Shown here: positions 26,386 to 37,840 of the stretch, in pieces
How the letters are laid out: the number at the start of each line of letters is the position of its first letter
How positions within the stretch are numbered: the stretch's first letter is position 1
NCBI GenBank assembly: GCA_943704525.1
Contig: CALSCQ010000289.1
Location: forward strand, 1-46,683
From: Pigoraptor vietnamica
Taxonomy: Eukaryota > Opisthokonta > Filasterea
Direction: 5' to 3'
DNA length: 46,683 nt
The notes under the pieces: model-generated
Told to the model about the DNA's origin: nothing
Database searches by the model: none
The model's input: only the letters and a program-made list of their open reading frames with translations
Translations under genes and position numbers: made by a program

Positions 26386-28155
26386 CGTGCGGCGGACCCT
26401 GCTCCGCTTTCGGATGTCGTCTGAATCCGCCCACTCCTTTCTCTCCTCGCAGTTCACCGCAAGATTAGCACGTACGACTACATTTTGCTGCAGCGGGCGA
26501 AGGAAACGAACGAGGCAGTTGCGCCCGCCAAGCCACCGCACGAGAAGAAGGAGAAGCAGCAGAGGCACAGGTTCAAGGTGCGCCTCTGTTCCGCGCCATT
26601 CGACTGTTGCGTAGTTGCCCTGTGATTGTACGAGACATGGCACAGCGATTTGGTCTAGTCTGTGCACGCTTTGAATGCCGTTCCATTTTTCTCCATCGAA
26701 CAGAACAAGGTCCATCCCGACGACACTGACCTCGAGAGCGGCGAGAGCATTCACTCTGACGAGGACGACGAGTACGAAACCGGCAAGCAACAGGACATCG
26801 AACGTGGCCGCGCGCCGTCGGGCTCCAGCATGGACCGCGCCGGCTCAAGCCTCCACATCCCCGCCGGTGTGGAAGCGGACGTCCTCGATCCTTCCAAGTC
26901 GCGGCCGCCGTCCGTCACGAACGACCCACTGCCCCGCCGACCGCCGACGCAACTACCTCCCCTGCAGGTGCCGCCACGCATGGCGACGAAGAAGAGGGGA
27001 GGCGCGATGGGCGGTCCGCCGCCGGAAATGGTGGAAGCGCAGGACGCGCCGCAGTATGTCGTGCACGCGCTCGTACGCGGGCCGCCTGATCGCGTGCGGC
27101 AGGTGGCTGGGCAGACGGGAGTCGGCACCACGCAGGGCGGATTGCTTGTACCGATGGATGCCGGGGATGGGGGCGGCAACATGCAGCTCGTGCTGGTGCC
27201 AGGCCCTGGGGGTATCCGGACGCCGAGCGACGGGGGTGACGACTACCGGGCACGGCCGCGCGGCGACGACTCGTCGGACGCGGAGTCTGTGGAAGCGGAG
27301 CCGCGCGACCACCACACACGAAGGCAGCGCATGCGGCCGGAAGACATGCAGCTAGTGCCTGTGGGACGCGCGCCAAAGTCGACGCCGTCGCCGGTGGATT
27401 CGCGCGGCCGCAAGCCTTCGAAGCCCATCCGTCGGCTCGTGCTGCCGGACGGCACAACCGCACACATTGACGAAGCGCCGTCGTCGTCTGACACGCGGCC
27501 GCCCGCGCAGGGAGGCGAAGAGGCCCCTGATGGAGCCCAACAGCCGCAGGCTGGCCAACAACCCCTTACGATTGCGCGCGCACGGCGACGGTCGCAGAAG
27601 CAGCAGCAACGCAAGGAAATGGAAGAAGCGCTCAATGCGCAGCTCGCGCAACAGGCCGCCGCGCGCCAGCAACAGATGCTTCAGGCGCAGGAACTCCGGC
27701 GTGCCCAGGAACAGCACATGTCCGCGCGTGCACCGCTCCAACAGTCTGCTGACGAGCAGCCGCAGCAAACGCCGCAACAACAGCGCCCCGAGGGTGCGCC
27801 ACGCGCCCGGAAGACGCTGCGCGACCCCGCGGGTGCGCCGCCGTCGCGACCAGCCTCCGTCAACCGCCGAGAGGAGGCGGAGCTGCCCCCATCGCGACAG
27901 CTCCAAGACGACCCCGACGGACTGCGAAACCACTCGCACGACAGCATTGCCGATGCGATGGACGCGATACCGCCGGCGCCTCCCCCACCGCAGCCGGAGC
28001 GGTCCTCGACGCCGTTTGTGGCGAACCAGAAGCCTCGTGGGATGCCCCTTGGTCCCCTCCCGCCGGTGCCCAGCAAGTTTGCCAGCGTTGTTGGGGGCCC
28101 GCGGGTGCCGCTCGAGCCCATTGTGAACGAGGGCGTGGAAGAGCAGGACGAATGA
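24624..28155 (+). CDS. DHHC palmitoyltransferase, ZDHHC1/ZDHHC11-like
   Basis: Integral membrane S-acyltransferase that attaches palmitate to cysteines of target proteins. Seven exons, 24624-24770, 25131-25297, 25551-25652, 25787-25893, 26110-26235, 26453-26577 and 26704-28155, sum to 741 residues. The N-terminus ([17 protein letters not shown]) is the ZDHHC1/11 signature. The cysteine-rich domain has CYIC, then KHCRACDKC and [19 protein letters not shown], with DHHC at 123-126. Four hydrophobic segments are visible, followed by [11 protein letters not shown], the family's TTxE-type region after the last helix. The last exon codes about 484 residues rich in P, Q, R, S and D, probably disordered and much longer than the human tail. 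Intron 1 has a GTATCC donor and contains a TC repeat. Confidence 0.93.
24771..25130 (+). other. Intron 1 of the ZDHHC gene, candidate U12-type
   Basis: The intron begins GTATCC and carries TCCTTGAC at 25098-25105, about 26 bases before the acceptor at 25130. That is seven or eight matches to the U12 branch consensus. The junction joins YWRGTAYV to VLGVLLF in frame. The intron also holds a (TC)30 tract and a degenerate duplication. Confidence 0.6.
24881..24940. repeat. TC microsatellite within a degenerate tandem duplication
   Basis: Thirty TC units form part of a larger repeated unit. The flanking words tcatact(t/c)catctc, gtcgt(g/a)tgt and aactcgaacgta recur at about 24870-24965 and 24980-25030. 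The whole lies in ZDHHC intron 1. Confidence 0.8.
26332..26382. repeat. CA microsatellite in ZDHHC intron 5
   Basis: About 25 CA units follow a looser CA-rich stretch, between exons 5 and 6. No other function is seen. Confidence 0.85.
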
Positions 28156-28707
28156 GCGAGGGTGGGCGGAGCGTGAGCGAAGCGGAAGGCTGCGTGCGCT
28201 GTGCCGGACACTGCGCTCGCGGTTTCCTGCTATTCTCTCCACGGCGTGTTGTATAATGTTTGTGTGTTTTGCCGCTAGCGTTTGCGTGGGTGCGTTGCGC
28301 GCGTGTGCGCTGTCAAATACATCGTTTGCCGTTACGCTTCAGATTCTTCCTCGGCCACAATGTGGAACTGAGCACTATTCGCGGGCACAAGCAAACACAA
28401 CAGACGCAAAGTGAGATCTGACGCACACCACTGCGCGCTCATTCCAAAAACGCTCTCGCCTCCCCTTCGGAGCTGCATTTCTCGCTTCAAGCGCGCCAAA
28501 CACACCACACGCACGCTCGCGCGGCACCAAGGGACCCATTCCCTCGTCACTACCAACCGCAATTCACGCGCCCCATAGCACCGCTCTCCGTTGCGAACGA
28601 AGAGCGCATGCGCACGCACGCACACATACAAGAAAAACCCTCCAACACGACGCTGGAGATCAAAATTCACGACAGCACTATACACAGGACGCAAGCAAGG
28701 GACAAGC
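28156..28707. other. Convergent gap ZDHHC / NDUFS6
   Basis: 552 bases between opposed stop codons, presumably two 3' untranslated regions. A minus-strand frame ending near 28338 (FHIVAEEESEA) looked like a possible last exon, but NDUFS6 ends properly at 28708. No gene is called here. Confidence 0.5.
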
Positions 28708-29441
28708 TCAGTGGTGGTGGTCGTCCTTCTCGAACCGAAGGCCGCAATAGCCGCACGCTTGGGGTCCGGGCTTGTCCTACGGTGCGAATACGACACGTGA
28801 GGAAAAATTCTAAAGCAGTGTGTATGGCCATTGAGAGTGGCACGCAGCGCAACCCCTCTGCCGCATCCCTTTCCCATTCACTCACGCACAAGCAGCAGGA
28901 ATACATCAGTGCGACTCTTGCAAACCGCAGCACTCACAAGGTTGATGTAAATCTTCGGGTGGCCAAGAGCGCCGCCGCCTGAGTTCGCAAATGTGAACGG
29001 GCAATTAGCAACGGAGTCCGTGAGACGAGGTGTAGGGACATGCACGCACAAGCGCCGCACTCTCACCGCCGTCGCAAGCCACTACGCGCGTGTGGACCTT
29101 CTTGGGGGGGATGGCGTTGATGAGATCCATCGCAGGATGAGGGTTCACCTGCGACGAACGACGGTCGATGAGTTGCCGTGTGCCGAGACAGAGAAAAGGT
29201 GTTAATAAAGACGGGAAGAATACAACACCGAGGCAAAACAGGACACACAAAGAGTTCAAAACATCAGCAAGCCACGCACCTCTTTGACCCTATCGATAAA
29301 GCGCGCATCGCGCACATCCTTCTGCTCGCGCGGAACAGCCAAGGGGGAAGCGCCGCGCGTCGCAATATCGCTCGAAAACCGCGCGCACACGACGGGTCGG
29401 AATGCGCGAATGGCAAGGCCGCGCATCACGACAGACGCCAT
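28708..29441 (-). CDS. NDUFS6: NDUFS6, zinc-binding 13 kDa subunit of mitochondrial complex I
   Basis: Accessory subunit of NADH:ubiquinone oxidoreductase that binds zinc and is needed late in assembly of the matrix arm. Four exons downward, 29441-29280, 29148-29067, 28978-28938 and 28776-28708, sum to 117 residues (human 124). The Arg-rich, acid-poor start (MASVVMRGLAIRAFRPVVCARFSS, shown to residue 24 here only as a pattern) fits a mitochondrial presequence. The mature part matches the family: ARFIDRVKEVN, then [20 protein letters not shown], then ACGYCGLRFEKDDHHH. Zinc ligands are expected at C79, H88, C103 and C106, all present. It is head to head with DPM1. Confidence 0.96.
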
Positions 29442-31395
<1,954 letters not shown>

Positions 31396-31606
31396 GCCTC
31401 GGGCGAAGAAGACATTTGCCTCACGCTGACCAATCCATGACAAAAGACGTACTCGTCCAAACGCACCACACAAAAACACACACGTGAACATAGTCACCCA
31501 CGCACACTTGCACCACACGTCTGAGGAAATCGGGCGGGTCTGCCCCATCTCCTTTATTCCCTCGGAACGAGAGACATTCGTCGGTGTACGTGTGGCAAGC
31601 AGCCGC

Positions 31607-32669
31607 TTAGGCCGTCGTCTGGTCCCACGTCTGGGCCGAAGCATCCCAGTTCTGCGTGTCCGCAGCGCCCCAGTCGCCACCGGCCTGCACGGGACGCACC
31701 AGGCACTCGCGTCAACAACGCTTATCCAAGCAAACACTTGCTCATAAGGCATCGAAGCGACGGGGACCAATGCAGGCGCGCAGCAGACAAAAAGACTCCA
31801 AAACGGCACAGGACAAAGCGCACGGCGTCGTTTGCACGCACCTCAGGAGCACCCTCGACGGGGGCGGCGACGTCCCACTGCGCGGCGGGGGCGCCAAAGT
31901 TCTCGCCCTCGGCGGGCTTGGCGGCGGCCTCCTCCTTCTCGGCCTCCTCGGGGTCGCGGTAGAAGTAGAGGTCGGGCATCACCTCCCACGGCTGGTTGCG
32001 GGCGATCGTCCCGCGGAGGCGGAGAACCTCGCGCGCGAGCAGCCACCACATGAGGCCGATCGAGTGGACGCTCTTGTTGTTGCAGGGGATGGCAACGTCG
32101 ACGTAGCGGAGGGGCGAGTCAGAGTCGCAGAAGGCGATCGTGGGGATGTTGACGTACGACGCCTCGCGAATGGGCTGGTGGTCCGTGCGGGGGTCCGTGA
32201 GGATGAGAAGGCGGGGCTCCTTGAACGCGGCCTGGATCTGGTTGGTGAACGTGCCGGGCGTGAAGCGGCCGGCGATGGCGTTCGCGCCAGTGTGGCCGGC
32301 GAACTTGAGGACGGCGCGCTGGCCAAAGGGGCGAGCCGAGATGCAGCAAATGTCGGCCGGGTTCTCAATGGCGACAATGATGCGCGCGGCGAGCACGAGC
32401 TTCTCCCACGTCTTGTGAAGGTTCAGAATGTGCAGACCGTCCGGGCGGCGCTTGTAGACGTACTGCTCCATCTGGAAGTCGACATTCTTCGTGCCCATGT
32501 GGACCTGCATCAAGGTGCATGGAGCGAGGGTGAGCACAATTGTCCCTCGTGTCTGCAGCGGGGTGTCTCCGCGATGCACGCAGGGCGTTCGCTAGTTTCT
32601 CACCTGGGCAGCGAGGAGCTTCTGGATGTCGTCCTCAGTAGGAGCGAGAATGCTGTGACCCCCTGACAT
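31607..32669 (-). CDS. RPSA: 40S ribosomal protein SA (uS2)
   Basis: Small-subunit ribosomal protein of the uS2 family, at the head-body junction of the 40S particle. Three exons downward, 32669-32604, 32504-31842 and 31684-31607, sum to 268 residues (human 295). Motifs include [81 protein letters not shown] and [14 protein letters not shown]. The separate last exon codes a Trp-rich tail ([12 protein letters not shown], then QTWDQ), like the DW/EW repeats of animal SA. The start [14 protein letters not shown] is preceded by a pyrimidine-rich leader. It lies tail to tail with DPM1, with 211 bases between the stops. Confidence 0.97.
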
Positions 32670-33386
32670 CTTCGATGTTGTCGCAAGAGTTACGGTGGAC
32701 AACGAACTGCAGAGCGAGCACAACCAACGACGATTCAGCCAATAGTGCGTTACGACCTGAATCAAACCAGAACAGACCCAACACACTCCCGCCTCATGCA
32801 CACACACGCACGCCCGCCGCGCGCCCAATCGAGTGCTTTCGTCTAAAGGGTCCGCGCCGCGGCCATCCCATCTTCATATGCACGGCCAACTGCAAACTAA
32901 TTGCCTCCATCCATCGCCATTACGCCCGAGCGAAAAATGCGATGCCACACCTTTCAGACGCCGTGTAGGGGACGTCAGTCGCAATCGTGCAAGAAAGAGG
33001 AAGAAGCCGATGGCTGCGATGGGGGGATGCGCTTTGAAGCGGCTGGGGATGCGGCAGAGGAGAGGGATGGAGCGACTGTGCTGGGAGACACAACGTGCAG
33101 TGAGGCAAAAATTTACTTAATTTCCATCGGTGCATTCTCATACAAATGCTGTAATACACAAATTTATCAAATGAAAGTGGCGAATGAAAAAATAGACTTT
33201 TCTTTTATAAACCAAATAACCGCATAGAGTAGAATAACGAAAACAACATGGTTCATCCGGGGTGGTGCGCACAAGGCCGTGCACCGGCAACAGCTGACCG
33301 ACGCGAGAGCCTTCACACAGTGTACTTCTCCCAACACCGTCTCAGTCTCGGAGAGGGCGGCGAGTGTCAGGGGCGAGGACGCAAAC
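32670..33386. promoter_or_regulatory. Divergent region RPSA / DAD1 with AT-rich stretch
   Basis: 717 bases between opposed starts. About 33110-33250 is AT-rich and contains TATAAA at 33206-33211, some 180 bases before the DAD1 start. No coding frame with similarity is seen. Confidence 0.45.
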
Positions 33387-34119
33387 ATGAGCACACAGGT
33401 TGATTTTTCGAAGGCGCTCGACCGCTTTCTCAGCGAGTACAAGGCGCGCACGCCCCAGCTTCTCAAGCTGATTGACGCCTATCTCGTCTACGTGCTCCTG
33501 ACGGGCATCTTCCAGTTTGTGTACTGCTGCCTCGTCGGCACGTTTCCCTTCAACTCGTTCCTGTCCGGATTCATCTCGACTGTTGGCACGTTTGTGCTCA
33601 CAGGTACGTTCCCGAGGATCAATTTATTTTGGCGTGCCGACGTAGTTTGCTATTCGCACCGTGTATTACCATTACGCGTTGGTGTGAAATGTGTGTGTAT
33701 GCAAGTGAGTGTGAGCTGTGACTGTGAGCTGTGTGTGCTGTGCTGTGTGCGCGCAGTGTCGCTGCCTACGGTGTGTACCGGAACGGCTTCAAGCCCAATG
33801 TGCTGCGTACGCTTGCTGTTGTATAAGAGGCATGTTGTCGTATGTCTTTTCTCCGTACTTGCGTTAGCAAGGCGCTTAATTTATTTGCCACTGTACTTCG
33901 TCTTCGATGCGACTTCTGGGCTGTTATGTGCTGTGCGTTTGGCTATAACGTTGGATTAGGTAACGTTCAGGCTCTGATGGTGCATCTTCTGCAGCCTGCC
34001 TCCGAATTCAGGCGAACCCCGCGAATGAATTCAAGGGCATCTCGGTCGAGCGGGCTTTTGCCGACTATCTCTTCTGCAACTTTGTGCTCCATCTCGTCGT
34101 GATGAACTTCCTCGGTTGA
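33387..34119 (+). CDS. DAD1: DAD1/OST2, oligosaccharyltransferase subunit
   Basis: Small multi-pass ER membrane subunit of the oligosaccharyltransferase complex, which transfers the glycan to nascent proteins. Two exons, 33387-33603 and 33995-34119, give 113 residues, the same length as human DAD1. Three hydrophobic helices are visible. Diagnostic stretches are [45 protein letters not shown] and [20 protein letters not shown], with the family's C-terminal glycine. DPM1, acting earlier in the same pathway, is two genes to the left, but nothing in the sequence shows shared control. Confidence 0.97.
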
Positions 34120-34969
34120 GGATGCGAGCGCTTTGACCCATTCGACACACACACACACCTTACAACACTCTCGCTCTCTGCGTGCGCGTGCTTGCGCGGG
34201 TCCCTTTCGCTCGCGTGCGGCCGTATGAAGAACATGTACATTTTCTCGATACTGTTTTGATTTGGTAGCGCGCTTTGTATTATATTTCGGCTGGATCCAG
34301 GTTCTTATATGACCAACACAACAGACCAAAAAAAAAAAAGGAAGGAGCGTTCCCCAAAAGGTCAGCTCCTCCCCTTTTTCAAAAATATCGAGACGGGGGG
34401 ACCAGTCTTACGTCGCCGCGTGGACGACGGCCCCTTTGTCACAGACAAACTCAAATCCAACTGCGATGCACCCACGGCAACGTCGCTCGATGGCCGCGCA
34501 ATCGCACGCACTTGTGGGATCACAAATCGGGAACCCCCACCATAGACCCAACACTATGCAATTCTGTCACTATGCTATACATACGTGCACAGTTGAGACG
34601 GGCTAAGAACTTCCCGCGAATGCACCCAGGAGCTAATGACGGAGCGGTAAGGTTAGGTGCCATCATGACCCCTTTTTTTCATATAAGAAGTGAATGACCA
34701 TAAGCTCCTAACGGCGTGACTTCCAAGACAGGTCACAGAGTCGTTCCGCGTATCGCAAACACAAAATCGTATTCAACAATGTTCCGGAACGCCGACAGAT
34801 CCTTTACTTGGAGAGAGCAGATAGCCCAGACGACAGGAAAACGACACCATCAACACAAAAACGCGCTTACAGCAGTGCCATTCCACGTGGCAACGTTGCT
34901 CTATGTTCTGCGCCGCCGCGACGCGCCCAATTAACCAGCCCGCACCACACTACCCCCATCAATCCAGCC
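34120..34969. other. Convergent gap DAD1 / PKA regulatory subunit
   Basis: 850 bases between opposed stops. It contains A12 (about 34327-34338) and T-rich runs and a slightly more AT-rich middle. I see no gene, RNA gene or mobile element. Confidence 0.45.
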
Positions 34970-36928
34970 TCACACGACCAGCTGAATGTAGCTGTTGTAC
35001 GCCGCAATGTTGCGGCGAAGAATGTTCTCGACCGGGCCAAGCACGCGCTCGAAGCGGCCGCGGTCCAGCTTCACCGTCTTCAGCGTGCCCTCGGCCGTGA
35101 TGGTCGCGGCGCGCGGGCGGTTCGTAAGGAGCGCAATCTCGCCTGTTGCAAGGACAGTCAAGCATCAGTGATGTGGCATAGAAGCAACGAACAAGGAACG
35201 AAGGAGAAACAGAGCTGCGATGTGATTGGTGAATGTGCAGCTCATACCGAAGTAGTCCGAGGGCCCGAGGCGGCCGACGACAACTGGCGCATCCGTGGGC
35301 GTCTTGCGCTGCGTTACTGTCGCGCGACCCTGCGCATGTAGAACAACCCACGTCAATCGAGTGTGACACACACGAATGTAGAACATAAGCCAATCAATCG
35401 AGTGCGTCACATGCCAACACTCCGATCACACGCTACAAAGTTGCCTCAAGACGCACCACAACTCGAACCCACCTCCACAATGATGTAGAAGTCGTTGCCC
35501 TCATCGCCCTGGCGCACGACCTCCTCGCCGTTCTCAAACGTCGCGGGTTCAAGCGCATCGGCCACCGTGAGACGCTCCCACTTGTCGACGGACTCTGTGT
35601 CGTGCAAAAACGCGGACGGTCACATCTTCAGCTGGCGCCCGAAATGCAATCTCCATAACACTTTCGCTATAAGAGATCGAGTTACCAGCGATACTTACGA
35701 AGGATGGGGACGCGCTCGAGGAAACCCTCGTACATCTTGCGCTTCCTGAGCGTGTTGCCCATGAGAATGCGTCGGTACGAGTCGCGGTCGATGGCCCAGA
35801 GGCGCACGTCCGTCTTGGCCTGAATATGGCGACGCAAGTCGTAAGCATCCCGTCGAATATAATCGAGATCCCCCACAGCGCCTTCAATAACGACCGCACG
35901 GACATACCAACCACGCACATACCAACCACGCACATAACAACAGCGACTGCGAGTGCGTACCCTGATGGTGGCCGCGCGGGGCGTGCCGTAGATGAGAGCG
36001 AGCTCGCCGAAAGATCCTCCCTCGCCAATCGTGTTGACCAGGCGCGGCGCCTCCCCCGAGTTCGACACCCACACCGTGACCTCACCGACATCAATCACGT
36101 AGAAATTGTCACCCTCGTCGCCTGCACGCCGATACACGCATGAGTGTGCGCCTAAACGCCGCAGCACACGGAAACCGGCGAATCAATCAGACGCAGCAAT
36201 TGCAACGCACCCTGCTGGATGATCGTGTCCCCAGCGTTAAACTTGATCAGGTCCATCGCGTCGAACATCTCGCTCCGCTCGTCGTCGTCGAGGTGCGAGA
36301 AGAGAATGTTCTTGGCCATGGCCTTCTGGAGGGCCGCCATTGTCTTGTAGTCCTTCGGGATCACCTTCTTCACGTAGCTCGTCGCCTCCTCCTCTGTCAT
36401 GACAGACGCGCTCACGGCGCCGCGTCGGCGAATGGCTTCGGGCGGCGGGTGCGAGGGGCCGGCGTCGCGCGCGGGCTCGTCGTGATCGGCCGTCTCCTCC
36501 TCCTCGTTGTCTTCCTCGTGCTCCTCTTCCTCGGGCTCGATGACCTCGTCTTTGCCCGTCCCAAAGCTCACGTGGCGCTCCTGATGGAATGTTCAACAGG
36601 GCTTGAGCACAAGGCGACAAATCCAACAGATTGCAACTGACCGATGCACACAGTAAAACCGACGGTCCTATAAAGACAATGTGAACCCCAAACTACACAA
36701 GCGGCACCCGACAGTAAACAGAGAGAAACTAACCTGGTGCGGGGCGGTCGCAAACGCGCTTCCATAGCCGCTCTTCGAGTGGAGCGAGTTGAGATAGGCG
36801 CGGATGTACTCGAGCGGGTTCGCGGGCTTATCAACGCACACGTGAACGAGAATGTCCTTGAGCAGCGCCTGGACATTGTGCTTTGCCAGGTACTCCTGCA
36901 GTTCGCGCTCCTCGTCCGTAGGCGCCAT
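34970..36928 (-). CDS. PRKAR1A: cAMP-dependent protein kinase regulatory subunit, type I-like
   Basis: Holds the PKA catalytic subunit inactive until cAMP binds. Seven exons downward, 36928-36734, 36580-36211, 36121-35961, 35819-35699, 35594-35473, 35329-35248 and 35142-34970, sum to 407 residues (human RI-alpha 381). Residues 1-60 are a dimerisation/docking helix pair ([20 protein letters not shown]). A very acidic linker follows, then the inhibitor site RRGAVSA at 117-123, where alanine replaces the phosphorylatable serine of type II. Two cyclic-nucleotide domains show [17 protein letters not shown] and [17 protein letters not shown], each with the cAMP-binding Glu and Arg. [20 protein letters not shown] is nearly identical to animal RI. 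The symbol is by similarity to the animal type I subunit. Confidence 0.96.
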
Positions 36929-37840
36929 CTCTTCGTGCAGGTGGATTCAACTACGCGCGCGCGCTTTTGCCAAGTTTCGCAACCCTCCTTGTGCACTTCA
37001 CGCACTGCGCCGCACGCACGCCGACCGAAAGACAGGCGCCGTCGTCCCTCTGGACCGAGAATGCCAACAGCGCAACTCGAATGAGAGGATTGGCCACACC
37101 ACCGCCTCGTGTGGAGCAATCTACCGATCAACAGACGTGAGAATGAGGAACGCAGTAGCAATAACCCTCCGAAATAACAAGGTGGAGGTGAGAAGCCGAG
37201 AGAGAGCAAGCCTGAGAGAGAGAGAGGCGAGAGAGAGAGAGGCGAGAGAGAGAGAGGAGACTGCCCCCACAACAACACAGCCGAAAGCCGTGCTCGATTT
37301 ATTTTGCATTTCGCCTTTGTATGAAAAATGTACCGCGGCGCGCATTTATTATTCGGGTTAAATGAAAACCTGTGCCGTCATTGTGATATTACGTACTAGT
37401 GTCGTCATAAATAAGATGATGTGTTGATGACGCCATTAGTAATTTAGATCACGTGATTGCCGGCGTCGTTTTTTTCTTTTCAGTTTTCGAGTGCTTGGGC
37501 GTGTGAACGGCCTATTTTTTTTCGCACTCCATCCGAAAACGCTCAACACACGACGCACAGAAGCTGCCCTCTCTTCCCGATGTATCTACGCACTCTCTCG
37601 CCATCTCCCCGCTCATAAGTGTCAAGTGTCCGTGATATTTGGTGACCTGTGCTTGCGTCTGAATTTGGATGTCTGAGTGATTAGCACACACGCGCTGAAT
37701 GGGCGAGCGGCGTTGAAAACGGTTGTGCTGCGGCCATGCGGTCGTCCTGCATGCGTCTGGCACCCTGAAACGGGTGCGCAGTGTATAGTAACGTCGGAGC
37801 ACGATCGTGGAACGTTTGCGACATCACGCGCAATTCAGCC
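36929..37840. promoter_or_regulatory. Divergent region PKA-R / AMFR with GA minisatellite and AT-rich island
   Basis: 912 bases between opposed starts. A GA-rich repeat runs at about 37196-37260. An AT-rich stretch at about 37290-37455 ends in the palindrome ATCACGTGAT at 37448-37457. tgatgacgcca, close to a CRE/bZIP half site, lies just before it. No coding frame with similarity is seen. Confidence 0.5.
37196..37260. repeat. GA-rich minisatellite (unit about 16 bases)
   Basis: Repeats of gagagagagagaggc, about three copies with decayed edges, lie upstream of the PKA regulatory subunit start. It reads as CT-rich on that gene's strand, so it may form part of its 5' leader or promoter. Confidence 0.7.

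Noticed and set aside
27352-28242. Open minus-strand frame of 296 codons opposite the ZDHHC tail
   Set aside because: It is a shadow of the Pro/Gln/Arg-rich exon 7; its Leu/Arg-rich product resembles no family.
28332-28560. Minus-strand frame ending FHIVAEEESEA as a last exon of NDUFS6
   Set aside because: The family C-terminus CGYCGLRFEKDDHHH with a stop lies upstream at 28708-28776, so the gene already ends there.
34120-34969. Possible RNA gene in the longest convergent gap
   Set aside because: I looked for a tRNA cloverleaf with a GGTTCGAATCC-type arm and for strong hairpins and found none that I could defend.
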